From the NCBI GenBank assembly GCA_937910305.1, contig CALEPS010000007.1, forward strand, positions 1-17,074: a stretch of 17,074 nucleotides of DNA. The letters are read 5' to 3'. Below the pieces are notes generated by a model. It was not told the DNA's origin. It searched no databases and was given only the letters and a program-made list of their open reading frames with translations. A program made the position numbers and the translations under genes. The DNA is from an uncultured Bacteroidales bacterium. Lineage in GTDB: Bacteria; Bacteroidota; Bacteroidia; Bacteroidales; Paludibacteraceae. Positions 6,801-15,105 of the stretch are shown one piece after another (position 1 is the stretch's first letter; every line of letters begins with the position of its first letter).

Positions 6801-7958
6801 TCATTTACTATTTACCAGATGCTCCGCGAGGCGGCGCGCCTCAGCATCTGTTGCAACATAGTCTTCATAAGACGGTTTTGCGATAAACTCCGCCTTCGCC
6901 ATCGTTGCGGCAATAATATCACTCATTTGCAGGAAGCCGCATCGTCCCTCCCGGAATGCCAGGTTTACCACCTCGTTCGCTGCATTCAGTACGCATGGGA
7001 TATTGCCTCCGCGACGAGTAGCTTCATATGCCAAACCTAAATTAGGGAAACGGTCCGGATCCGGATCCTCAAATGTCAGATCTTTGAGTGCGAGCAGGTC
7101 TGCACGGGGAAAACTGCTGCATAGCCTTTCCGGGAATGAAAGAGCATACTGGATAGGAAGCCGCATGTCGGGTGCACCCAGTTGCGCTTTAATGGCGCCA
7201 TCGGTGAACTGCACGGCCGAATGGACGATAGACTGCGGGTGGACCAGCACCTGAATCTTCTCTACCGGCACTCCAAAAAGCCATTTCGCCTCAATGACCT
7301 CAAATCCTTTGTTCATCATGGATGCGGAGTCTATAGTGATTTTCGCACCCATCTCCCAATTAGGATGCTTGAGTGCATCCGCGGCAGTCACCGAGCGCAT
7401 CTGGTCAAGAGAAAAAGTGCGGAAAGGTCCGCCGCTGGCAGTAAGAAGAATCTTCTCTATCTCGTTGCCGTCTTCACCCACAAGGGATTGAAAGATAGCG
7501 CTATGCTCGCTATCCACGGGAAGAATAGGAGCATGGTACTTAACCGCTAAGTCACAAATGATCTCTCCCGCAACAACCAATGTCTCTTTATTCGCCAAGG
7601 CAATGGTTTTTCCCGCCTTGATAGCTTCCATTGTAGGTCTGAGTCCGGCATATCCCACCATCGCAGCCACTACGACATCCACCGAAGGCATGGTAACCAC
7701 ATCGGCTATAGCATCCGGTCCTGCCCATACCTTAACCGGCAATTCCGCCAAAGCCTCGCGAAGCGGCTCGTACAAACTCTCATCAGCTATACATACCACT
7801 TCCGGATGAAACTCTTTCGCCTGAGCGACAAGCGCATCGATGCTCCTGTGTGCACAAAGCGCATATACGCTATACCGATCCGGGTAGGCACGTACCACAT
7901 CCAGCGTCTGCGTGCCGATAGAACCCGTAGAACCTAATATACAGAGTTGTTTTACCAC
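6801..7958 (-). CDS. dxr: 1-deoxy-D-xylulose 5-phosphate reductoisomerase
   Basis: Dxr converts 1-deoxy-D-xylulose 5-phosphate to 2-C-methyl-D-erythritol 4-phosphate with NADPH, the first committed step of the MEP isoprenoid pathway. The 385-residue cytosolic protein is of normal length. NADPH is bound through GSTGSIG (residues 9-15). ANKET (122-126) and the metal site PVDSEHSA with Asp149 and Glu151 are intact, as are SASMMNKGFEVIEA and the HPQSIVHS loop. The start codon is GTG at 7958, placed so that the Rossmann fold begins at once (VKQLCILGSTG). This start overlaps the end of the upstream M23-like gene by seven bases. The pairing of dxr with rseP is common in bacteria. Isoprenoids made here feed undecaprenyl phosphate, needed for envelope polymers. 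Confidence 0.97.
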   Translation of the reverse strand: MVKQLCILGSTGSIGTQTLDVVRAYPDRYSVYALCAHRSIDALVAQAKEFHPEVVCIADESLYEPLREALAELPVKVWAGPDAIADVVTMPSVDVVVAAMVGYAGLRPTMEAIKAGKTIALANKETLVVAGEIICDLAVKYHAPILPVDSEHSAIFQSLVGEDGNEIEKILLTASGGPFRTFSLDQMRSVTAADALKHPNWEMGAKITIDSASMMNKGFEVIEAKWLFGVPVEKIQVLVHPQSIVHSAVQFTDGAIKAQLGAPDMRLPIQYALSFPERLCSSFPRADLLALKDLTFEDPDPDRFPNLGLAYEATRRGGNIPCVLNAANEVVNLAFREGRCGFLQMSDIIAATMAKAEFIAKPSYEDYVATDAEARRLAEHLVNSK

Positions 7959-8761
7959 ACTATTACTTCTTCTGGGTTTACAAATTTACCTCCATCCCAC
8001 AGTTCGATTATGATGTCATGATCACCATCGGTAAGTCCTATCGACTCTCCGCCTTCCACCTGCGCGCCTTGTTGTTTAAGCGCTTTGCCTACATGTCGGT
8101 AAATAGTAACATAAACACCGTCTTGCAGTATGAGAGAGAAAGTATTGTCTTCCATTCGTTCGACAGAAAGGATAGTCCCTCTCGTTGAAGCGAGTACATT
8201 CTCATTTTGGGTAGTATGAATCGTGACACCGTAAATATGCAAGTCGGGTCTCGCAGGCTGTACGATCGTTCCTCTCACGGGGCGATACAAACGTCTCACT
8301 CCGGTAGGCAATGCGTTATCAAACAAGAGAAGCCGATCTTTCTCTTTCTGCTCATACTGCGCCATAAAAGCATCCGTAGCTTCATTACGTTGCTCTGCTA
8401 TCTGGGTGCGTTCAATGCGCTGCAGGCTATCCAGACTCTGTACACTGTCCGACTGAATATCTCCCGCCGTAAGTTGCTTGATCACATCCAGATACTGGCG
8501 TTGGATAGCGAGATCCGACTGCAAACTGTCCACGCGGGCAGACTCTTGTATCAACTGCTGGCGCAGACTGGCGCTATACCCAGGCAGGATATTACGCAAC
8601 GGGGTATAGACAATCAGCACTGAGAGCAGTACTATCAGCGAAAGAATGGAGAGCGTGATGACACTGATGGCACCCAACAGACTGACGCGGAAGTGAAACA
8701 CCTCGCGCAGCGTCAGGTCGTCCAGCATCGCCAACCTGTATTTGCGTCTTTTATTTGCCAT
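7952..8761 (-). CDS. M23-like envelope protein with degenerate zinc site
   Basis: This 269-residue bitopic membrane protein has a basic cytoplasmic start, one membrane helix (about 28-52), a Gln/Asp-rich coiled coil (about 64-145) and a C-terminal M23 (LytM/duplicated hybrid motif) domain (about 158-268). Topology and order are like LytM-domain activators of cell-wall amidases. The zinc site looks lost. Where active enzymes have HxGxD, the sequence is HIYGVT (His175, no Asp). Where they have HLH-F-E, it is DII-I-E (249-253). The YxH residue is kept (His223). A non-enzymatic role, such as activating another hydrolase as EnvC and NlpD do, is the best inference. It overlaps dxr by seven bases and lies 27 bases after fum. 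Confidence 0.82.
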   Translation of the reverse strand: MANKRRKYRLAMLDDLTLREVFHFRVSLLGAISVITLSILSLIVLLSVLIVYTPLRNILPGYSASLRQQLIQESARVDSLQSDLAIQRQYLDVIKQLTAGDIQSDSVQSLDSLQRIERTQIAEQRNEATDAFMAQYEQKEKDRLLLFDNALPTGVRRLYRPVRGTIVQPARPDLHIYGVTIHTTQNENVLASTRGTILSVERMEDNTFSLILQDGVYVTIYRHVGKALKQQGAQVEGGESIGLTDGDHDIIIELWDGGKFVNPEEVIVW

Positions 8762-8793
8762 TATTCACGGGATTACGCAATTACGGGATTACA
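8762..8793. repeat. Eight-base tandem repeat filling the fum/M23 gap
   Basis: On the minus strand the gap reads GTAATCCC, GTAATTGC, GTAATCCC, then GTGAATAA into the ATG. That is three to four units of an eight-base repeat. ACGGGATTAC occurs exactly twice on the plus strand (8767-8776 and 8783-8792). The first unit contains the fum stop codon. No promoter box fits in this gap. Confidence 0.6.
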
Positions 8794-10432
8794 AAATGGT
8801 ACAACCTTCACAGGGTTTAAGTTGTTTGAAGAAGTCATTGCCTTTGTCATCCACCAGGATGAAAGCCGGGAAGTTCTCCACCTCAATTTTCCAGATTGCT
8901 TCCATACCCAGTTCCGGATATTCTACGCATTCAATCGACTTGATATTATTCTGTGCCAGAATAGCCGCAGGTCCGCCGATGGAGCCGAGATAGAAACCTC
9001 CATGCTTTTGGCATGCGTTGGTGACATCAATGGAGCGGTTTCCTTTCGCAAGCATGATGAGCGAGCCGCCGTTTTCCTGGAACTCATCTACGTACGGGTC
9101 CATTCGGCCGGCAGTGGTCGGTCCCATAGAACCGCACGCCATGCCTGCCGGAGTCTTAGCCGGACCTGCATAATAGATAGGATGATTCTTGAGATACTCA
9201 GGCATCGGTTCTCCGGCATCGAGGCGGGCTTTGATCTTCGCATGCGCTATATCACGTCCTACGATAATCGTGCCGTTAAGGCTCAGACGCGTACCGATCG
9301 GATATTTCGTCAGGATTGAGCAGACGTCCTTCATCGGCTGGTTCAGATCAATACGTACCGCATCGCCTTCGCCTGCCTGACGGAGTTCTTCAGGAATGAG
9401 GGAAGCCGGGTTATTATCCAGTTTCTCAATCCATATACCGTCCTTGTTGATCTTGCATTTGATATTGCGGTCGGCAGAACAACTTACGCCCAAGCCGATC
9501 GGACAGGAAGCTCCATGTCTTGGCAGGCGCACTACGCGTACGTCGTGTGCCATATACTTACCGCCGAACTGCGCGCCGAGACCTATCTTATAGGCCTCCT
9601 GCAGCAGCTGTTTCTCCAACTCTACATCGCGGAAAGCCCGTCCGGTTTCATCGCCGGTTGTCGGCAGAGAGTCGTAGTAATGGGTGGAGGCGAGTTTGAC
9701 CGTCAGCAGGTTCTTCTCCGCGCTCGTTCCGCCGATCACGATCGCTATGTGGTACGGAGGGCAGGCTGCTGTTCCTAGGGATTTCATCTTTTCCACGAGG
9801 AAAGGAATGAGTGTTCCGGGGTTCTGGATACGCGCCTTGGTCTCTTGATAGAGATAGGTTTTATTAGCCGAACCGCCGCCTTTGGTCACACAGAGAAAAC
9901 GATATTCCGCCCCCTCAGTTGCTTCCAAATCAATCTGCGCAGGCAGATTGCATTTGGTATTCACTTCGTCATACATATTAAGCGGGGCATTCTGGGAATA
10001 ACGCAGGTTACACTGGGTGTAAGTATTGAACACACCGCGGGAGAGTGCTTCCTCGTCACAGAATCCTGTCCAAACCTGCTGGCCTTTTTCGCCATGGATG
10101 ATAGCTGTTCCTGTATCCTGACAGAGGGGTAATTGTCCCTTGCAAGCCACTTCCGCATTGCGCAGGAAGGTCAGTGCCACATATTTGTCATTAGCAGAGG
10201 CCTCCGGGTCACGCAGAATCTTTGCCACCTGCTCGTTATGGCTGCGCCGGAGCATGAAACTGACATCATGAAAAGCCTGCTGCGCCATGAGAGTCAGTGC
10301 CTCCGGTTCTATCTTCAAGATTTCGTGTCCTTCAAACTGGCTGACCGACACATGATCCTTGGTCAGCAGATAATACTCAGTCTCGTCTTTCCCGAGCTGA
10401 AACATTGGTGCATATTTGAATTCCATTTGCAT
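8789..10432 (-). CDS. fum: Class I fumarate hydratase (iron-sulfur)
   Basis: This enzyme interconverts fumarate and malate using an oxygen-sensitive [4Fe-4S] cluster. In anaerobic Bacteroidales it works in the reductive branch from malate to fumarate and on to succinate. The 547-residue protein has both domains of the FumA/FumB type. Cluster cysteines are Cys104 (PLCQDTGT), Cys224 (AACPPYH) and Cys318 (VSCSADRN), matching E. coli FumA Cys105, Cys224 and Cys318. The C-terminal domain has GMACGSMGPTTAGRMDPYV and KGNRS. Two ATGs lie near the start (10432 and 10426), and either would give a complete enzyme. A good promoter lies 30-60 bases upstream. It is the first gene of the tight minus-strand run that continues to rlmN. 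Confidence 0.97.
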   Translation of the reverse strand: MQMEFKYAPMFQLGKDETEYYLLTKDHVSVSQFEGHEILKIEPEALTLMAQQAFHDVSFMLRRSHNEQVAKILRDPEASANDKYVALTFLRNAEVACKGQLPLCQDTGTAIIHGEKGQQVWTGFCDEEALSRGVFNTYTQCNLRYSQNAPLNMYDEVNTKCNLPAQIDLEATEGAEYRFLCVTKGGGSANKTYLYQETKARIQNPGTLIPFLVEKMKSLGTAACPPYHIAIVIGGTSAEKNLLTVKLASTHYYDSLPTTGDETGRAFRDVELEKQLLQEAYKIGLGAQFGGKYMAHDVRVVRLPRHGASCPIGLGVSCSADRNIKCKINKDGIWIEKLDNNPASLIPEELRQAGEGDAVRIDLNQPMKDVCSILTKYPIGTRLSLNGTIIVGRDIAHAKIKARLDAGEPMPEYLKNHPIYYAGPAKTPAGMACGSMGPTTAGRMDPYVDEFQENGGSLIMLAKGNRSIDVTNACQKHGGFYLGSIGGPAAILAQNNIKSIECVEYPELGMEAIWKIEVENFPAFILVDDKGNDFFKQLKPCEGCTIL

Positions 10433-10462
10433 GTATATTTATATTGCTACAATTTGCGGGTG

Positions 10463-10494
10463 CAAATTTACTGCTTTTTTTTGACATATGCAAG
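10463..10494 (-). promoter_or_regulatory. Promoter of fum and the downstream run
   Basis: On the minus strand the boxes are CTTG (10494-10491, three of four bases of TTTG), a 20-base spacer, and TAAATTTG (10470-10463, a perfect TAnnTTTG). The start of transcription would be near 10456, about 25 bases before the ATG at 10432. It is the only consensus-like promoter I found ahead of the eight-gene run. Confidence 0.6.
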
Positions 10495-10502
10495 AGAAAA
10501 AG

Positions 10503-10530
10503 AAAAAACCTCGCGGTGCGAGGTCTTTTT
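10503..10530 (-). terminator. Intrinsic terminator after the Spy-like gene
   Basis: The stem ACCTCGC / GCGAGGT (10508-10514 with 10518-10524) has a three-base loop. It is flanked by six A's on the left and a run of T's on the right. Read on the minus strand it becomes a GC-rich hairpin followed by six T's, directly after the stop codon at 10531. The symmetry would let it work in both directions. It separates the Spy-like gene from the fum promoter. Confidence 0.85.
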
Positions 10531-11028
10531 TTACTTCCGGATTTCATGCTTATGGGCTTTCTCATTCCCTTTTTCGTGTTGGTGGCATTTTTGCCCACAG
10601 CCGTTTTTTTCGCAACAGGAGTCTTTGAGGCGAAGAACCTTCTCTACCTGGCGCGCACTAAGATTCTTACGGAATTTGTCGTAAAATTTCTCCTGTACCG
10701 CAGCGAATTTCTTCATTTCAGCAAAGCGTTTCTTAGCGAGTTGGTCCAGTTCCTTGTCCGTTAACTCTTTACCGGGTTCGAACTGCTTCTTCTCTTCTTC
10801 TTTTTGAAACACTTCATCCAATTCGTTACGATACTCGCGGTAAGTAGTAGCAAACTTCTCTGCCTGCTGGTCGCTGAGCATCAGTTCCTGAGTAAGACGC
10901 TTTACTTCGAAATCTACGCGTTCTTCCTTAGTGAACTGCTTCTTTTCTTTTACTTCTTTTTTCTGTTCCTGTGCACTGATGTTAGCCACAAGGATGGCAC
11001 TGATGGCCAGAATCATTAATCGTTTCAT
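10531..11028 (-). CDS. Secreted Spy/CpxP-like protein with Cys/His-rich tail
   Basis: This small exported protein is mostly charged helix. ATG at 11028 is chosen because it begins a normal signal peptide (MKRLMILAISAILVANISAQ). The longer frame would need a TTG three codons earlier. The mature part is Lys/Glu-rich, with LMLSDQQAEKFATTYREY, which resembles the LTxxQ segments of Spy/CpxP periplasmic chaperones. A second helix holds FYDKFRKNLSARQVEKVL, in the place of the second LTxxQ-like motif. The last 28 residues contain four Cys (CC, C, C) and four His in two HxH pairs, which suggests metal binding. Spy/CpxP relatives include metal sensors such as ZraP and CnrX. The family call is by pattern and the metal role is inference. 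A strong terminator follows, so it forms its own unit or ends the carbohydrate locus. Confidence 0.75.
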   Translation of the reverse strand: MKRLMILAISAILVANISAQEQKKEVKEKKQFTKEERVDFEVKRLTQELMLSDQQAEKFATTYREYRNELDEVFQKEEEKKQFEPGKELTDKELDQLAKKRFAEMKKFAAVQEKFYDKFRKNLSARQVEKVLRLKDSCCEKNGCGQKCHQHEKGNEKAHKHEIRK

Positions 11029-11087
11029 AATCGTCAATTTTTAAATGGTTCACAGCCAAAATAACAAATACCGTGCCAAAACCGAAA

Positions 11088-13427
11088 TCAGATCATCTGA
11101 AGGAAGCGGCACATATAGTCCTGCCAATTGTGCCAAGTATGTCCTCCTTCGCTCTCAAAATAGGTGTAAGGCAACCCGTTTTCATCGAGCCAACGGCGGT
11201 ACTCTGCAACATTATCGTAAAGAAAATCCTCGCTGCCGATAGCTATCCAATAGAGCGGTTTTTCGGCCAGTTGCAACCGTACTTCCTCCTCCCAATGATC
11301 ATACACCTCAGCCTCCCGCGGAGCGCGAATAGCCGGAGAGAAGAGACCTACTTTTGCAAAACGGCCATGTAGATAATGGGATATATGCATGGTATGGAAA
11401 CCTCCCATTGAGAGGCCTGCTATTGCACGTTGGGCAGGATCAGAACTAATACTGTAGCGTTGTTCTGCTTCGGCGATGAACTGCGGGAAGTTCGCCTCCC
11501 ATGCACCGGACATGGCATTGGCCTTTTCTTCATCCGAAGTGGCACGATGCGGACAGTTATCCGGCATGATGACGACCATCTCTTTGGTGGCTCTCAATGC
11601 CAGAAGCGAGTCCATACAGTGCAACAAATTTCCCTGCTCACCCCAATCGTTCTCATTTCCCCACATACCATGCTGCAGATACAGAACAGGAAACACTTCT
11701 GTCGCCGCACGCGTCTCATACTGATTGGGCAAATAGACGCAACATGGCGTACCCTGTATCGTATCGCGCACAACAGTTCCTACTTTAGCCGCAGGAGCCG
11801 GTGTATAAGCCGACAGAGGCACTACTATCGTCATTACCGAATTTTCGGGTACATTTATCTTTGCGTAGTAATTACCTATCTGCAGCGGCAACAAACGTGC
11901 TCCGCCCGTGTTGAGAATATTGACTGCATATTCGCCTTTTTCGTTTACCGAAGCGCATACATGCAGATCCTCGCCTTGCAGCAGATACGGGTTCTTCACC
12001 CGCAATACCTGATCTCCCGGCCGCATAGAACGGCTGAACTGCTTGAGCACGTAATAGTACGGTGTATAATAGATGATATCATTCTGGTAGTCAACCATCA
12101 CCTGCGCTGCCGCAAAATTATTGACGTGGTTAGGTCCGCCAATCGAATCCAGGACGATATTCCAATCGATAAAACCCGTGAGCCAGTGGTTCATACCTTC
12201 TATGATATAACGCGCGTAGCGATGTACGGGTGCGTATGCGGGATGCGTCTTGCCTGCCCAGCGGGTAGAATATGCCCAGTCGGTAGCTACAGGACTCCAC
12301 CAGAATTCATCATTATTAAACCAGCAGCATTCTTTAAATCCCTCCGGGTCCATTACGCCGTCCCATGGGTCGCAGCCTAAATTATCGATACATCCTTCGG
12401 TATGCAGAATGGTCTTGTCGGGATAAAGAGCATGGATGCTATCCAGGGTAGCAGGGAAACAATCCATAGTGGATCCATACCAATGTACAGCCATTCCCGT
12501 TGTATAGTTCTTCGCCGCTTCGTTGCCATAGATGGCTGCCGTATAAGGACCCATTTCAAAGATATTCTGGTCAAAGCCATAGATAGCCACATCGCTCAGG
12601 CCGTGTTTCTCGAAGGTCGGTCCCAGATTCTCGGCGATAAACTGTGCCTCTACTGCCGGCCAGAAATCCATACTCTCCCAGCCGCCGTCATTCCCCATCG
12701 GCTCATTAACCGGCGTGACTGCCCAAATATTCACGCCTTCGGCACGCCATGCTTCAATATACTTGGCGAGGTACTCTGCATATACCTGATAATACTCCGG
12801 TAGCAGAGCGCCCCCGCGATGGAAACCGTTCTCGCGCTCATAGTATTTCTTATTCTCCTTCATCCATGCCGGCGCCGTCCATGTATTGGCAAAGATACGA
12901 TAGGCTTTATCCGCCTGGGATTGCTTGATATTCCATACGTCCTTCATCAGATGATAGAGATCGTAGTTACAGTCTTTCACTTGCGGATAAATGCTGCGAG
13001 AAAAACCCTCTTTGTCGCGATCCAGAGAGAACGATTTGAGTTCTATATCTCCGTCCTCTTCCGCCAAGGAGTATTTGCCTTCTACGGAGAAGTCGGAAGC
13101 ACCGATCTGGGTGCGGGAAAGCGTAAAGTTCGCTCCTTTCTCGCCGTATAACTCTTCCAGCACCGCTTGACGTTCCTCAGGAGACAGGCAGGCCAAAACG
13201 AATGCCGAGCTTTCTGTGAGTGATCCGCCAAAACCGTCAATTGTCTGCCGGCGATCCTCCGGATAGACAACTACAGCCCCGTCCATAGACCCTTCATGGA
13301 AGGTCACGGCAGGCTGCTCTGCGCATTTGTCTCCCGCCGCAGATGTAAGCCATACATGGGTGGATGGTAGCTTTGCCGTACAGGCACTCAGCGCACAAAG
13401 CGCAACGAAAATAACTATTTTTTTCAT
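11088..13427 (-). CDS. GH30 glycosidase fused to CE1-type esterase, lipoprotein
   Basis: The 779-residue protein has a lipoprotein signal (LSAC, Cys16), so it is anchored to a membrane. There is no obvious surface-export signal after the Cys (TAKLPS), so a periplasmic face is likely. Residues about 45-540 form a GH30 domain: IDGFGGSLTESSA (63-75), acid/base Glu242 in NEP, nucleophile Glu344 in HTEG, and DWNIVLDSIGGPNH, which suggests the glucosylceramidase or beta-1,6-glucanase side of GH30. The side beta-structure closes this domain. Residues about 555-779 form an esterase like CE1/Esterase D: Ser673 in GLSMGG, Asp734 in GSEDFLYD, and His763 in GGHTWHNW. Both active sites look intact. One chain could thus deacylate and cut the same polysaccharide. 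The gene lies 49 bases after the discoidin-domain gene. No SusC/SusD pair is in view. Substrate is not determined. Confidence 0.9.
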   Translation of the reverse strand: MKKIVIFVALCALSACTAKLPSTHVWLTSAAGDKCAEQPAVTFHEGSMDGAVVVYPEDRRQTIDGFGGSLTESSAFVLACLSPEERQAVLEELYGEKGANFTLSRTQIGASDFSVEGKYSLAEEDGDIELKSFSLDRDKEGFSRSIYPQVKDCNYDLYHLMKDVWNIKQSQADKAYRIFANTWTAPAWMKENKKYYERENGFHRGGALLPEYYQVYAEYLAKYIEAWRAEGVNIWAVTPVNEPMGNDGGWESMDFWPAVEAQFIAENLGPTFEKHGLSDVAIYGFDQNIFEMGPYTAAIYGNEAAKNYTTGMAVHWYGSTMDCFPATLDSIHALYPDKTILHTEGCIDNLGCDPWDGVMDPEGFKECCWFNNDEFWWSPVATDWAYSTRWAGKTHPAYAPVHRYARYIIEGMNHWLTGFIDWNIVLDSIGGPNHVNNFAAAQVMVDYQNDIIYYTPYYYVLKQFSRSMRPGDQVLRVKNPYLLQGEDLHVCASVNEKGEYAVNILNTGGARLLPLQIGNYYAKINVPENSVMTIVVPLSAYTPAPAAKVGTVVRDTIQGTPCCVYLPNQYETRAATEVFPVLYLQHGMWGNENDWGEQGNLLHCMDSLLALRATKEMVVIMPDNCPHRATSDEEKANAMSGAWEANFPQFIAEAEQRYSISSDPAQRAIAGLSMGGFHTMHISHYLHGRFAKVGLFSPAIRAPREAEVYDHWEEEVRLQLAEKPLYWIAIGSEDFLYDNVAEYRRWLDENGLPYTYFESEGGHTWHNWQDYMCRFLQMI

Positions 13428-13476
13428 AACTCAATAAGTATTTGCAGTATTATGCCTTTGCGGGCAAAACGGTTAT

Positions 13477-15105
13477 TTATCTCTCGCGCATGAAGACAAA
13501 ACCGCCGACAGTATAAATAACTCCGTCATGCGATATATATAATTGCCCGTTGCGTATAAATTTACCATTTGAACATTTATCATTTACCACCGGCTGATCA
13601 GGGATTGCCGTCTCCTGATTGGCACATCTTGATTCGCCGTAGATCTCTATCTCCCATAGGGACGAACCATAGCCGGTATTACGGGTCTTGCATAATATAC
13701 GAATAAACCGCGCCGCTACAGGCTCTTCATTATCACGTATATTGATTGTTTGTACACCACCCGTTGCATTCGTTACGGATTTAAGCAGACGATAATTGGT
13801 GTCATCATCGCTTCCCTCGATATCATAAGAAGTGGCATATGCGTTTTCCCAATAGAGTTTGACCGTTGTCAGCAGATAGCAGTCTTCCAAATCAATCGTC
13901 ACCCATTCATTATCCAGGAATCTGCTGGACCAGCGTGTTTCCATGTTGCCATCAACTGCCTTTGCTGCTGATGTGCCTTCCCCCTCGGCACCTGATGCCG
14001 TAACCGGTTTGCCGAGCGCAAGATTCACCTCCCCATAATCTTTCACATGCACAAGTGCCGATACCTCGTCCCCATAACAATCGAAGACCACCGTTGTGTC
14101 CCCCACCCGGGTAGCCCGGAATGACTCCGAACAGCCGTCCATCTTCTCACCGAACTGGTTTACGATACGGATGTCAAAGATTTGGGTATCGCCTAACGGT
14201 ATTGTCACTTCCTCCGGTGACACCTCTACTGACGCAGCCTGCTCCGTCTCCAGCACCACGATGGACAAGGAAGCCTCGCAACCCTCGACACTGCGCGTCA
14301 CGGTATAGATCCCATAATCGGAATAATTCAGTGTCTCGTTCCGGACAGACATCACCTCTCCGTTATAATTATACGCCGTGGTAGTAAGTGTCGTGCTTTG
14401 CCCCTGATAGAGGACGGTGTCGGTAGCAGAAAGAGCAACGGCAAATATCTTCGTCGGATCGCCGGTTAGGGGACGGCCGTAGGCCTCAAGTTCGTAAAGC
14501 GACACGCCATAGGTAGTTGCCCTTTCGACTCCTGTGATACGAATATAACGGGCACGGGATAAGTTCTCTCCATCCTTCCACTCAAGGGAGGGATATATCG
14601 TTTCCACTCCGCCGGAGGAAGACAACGTAACGGTTTTCCAGGTAGTAGCATCGTCGCTCAGTGCCAGTTCATAAGTAGAAGCATATGCCGCTTCCCATCG
14701 CATCACTATATGATCAATAAAACATTGTTCGCCAAGGTCCACCATCGCCCATTCATTATCACGATGAGCTGATCCCCAACGGGTATTTGTCTGTCCGTCT
14801 GTCAAGTTTACCGCCAGACAGCCTGCGTTCTCTTCGGACGAGACCGTCACGGGTTTATGCAACGCCAGATTAGGATATGGAAGATCCCATGCCAAAGGAT
14901 CCGGAGTTATGTCTTCTTCCTCCTCTGTTATTGCGGTATATACCGACGCCGGACGACCATCGTCAGTAGTTACCATCAGGCTGTTCGCAGGCACCTCAAC
15001 CGTTGTGTCTTTCGCTCCGAAGAAATGCACCGCTATCGTAGCCGGAGAAGCATTATATGCCGCATACGTAGAGATATTAGTCAGAGTATCCGTGCCAGAA
15101 CACAC
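13477..15105 (-). CDS. Secreted multidomain protein with two discoidin (F5/8 type C) domains, N-terminus missing
   Basis: This is the C-terminal 542 residues, counted from a GTG at 15105, of what looks like a larger secreted protein. That GTG is unlikely to be the real start. There is no signal peptide, and the frame stays open through the junction. Residues 1-60 look like the end of a beta-sandwich, as found after glycosidase catalytic domains. Discoidin domain 1 covers about 79-210 (NLALHKPVT, DGQTNTRWGS, RYIRITG, LYELEAYG). Two Ig-like segments follow (about 217-287 and 290-358). Discoidin domain 2 is at about 361-490 (NLALGKPVT, DGNMETRWSS, FIRI, LWEIEIYG). A linker leads to a short tail with GQLYI and YTVGG. 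Tails of this kind are common at the ends of secreted Bacteroidales proteins. Discoidin domains usually bind sugars. It likely works with the GH30-CE1 enzyme downstream. Confidence 0.82.
   Translation of the reverse strand: MCSGTDTLTNISTYAAYNASPATIAVHFFGAKDTTVEVPANSLMVTTDDGRPASVYTAITEEEEDITPDPLAWDLPYPNLALHKPVTVSSEENAGCLAVNLTDGQTNTRWGSAHRDNEWAMVDLGEQCFIDHIVMRWEAAYASTYELALSDDATTWKTVTLSSSGGVETIYPSLEWKDGENLSRARYIRITGVERATTYGVSLYELEAYGRPLTGDPTKIFAVALSATDTVLYQGQSTTLTTTAYNYNGEVMSVRNETLNYSDYGIYTVTRSVEGCEASLSIVVLETEQAASVEVSPEEVTIPLGDTQIFDIRIVNQFGEKMDGCSESFRATRVGDTTVVFDCYGDEVSALVHVKDYGEVNLALGKPVTASGAEGEGTSAAKAVDGNMETRWSSRFLDNEWVTIDLEDCYLLTTVKLYWENAYATSYDIEGSDDDTNYRLLKSVTNATGGVQTINIRDNEEPVAARFIRILCKTRNTGYGSSLWEIEIYGESRCANQETAIPDQPVVNDKCSNGKFIRNGQLYISHDGVIYTVGGFVFMRER

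Noticed and set aside
11029..11037. TTG start at 11037 for the Spy-like gene
   Set aside because: The ATG three codons later begins a regular signal peptide, and the extra residues add nothing.
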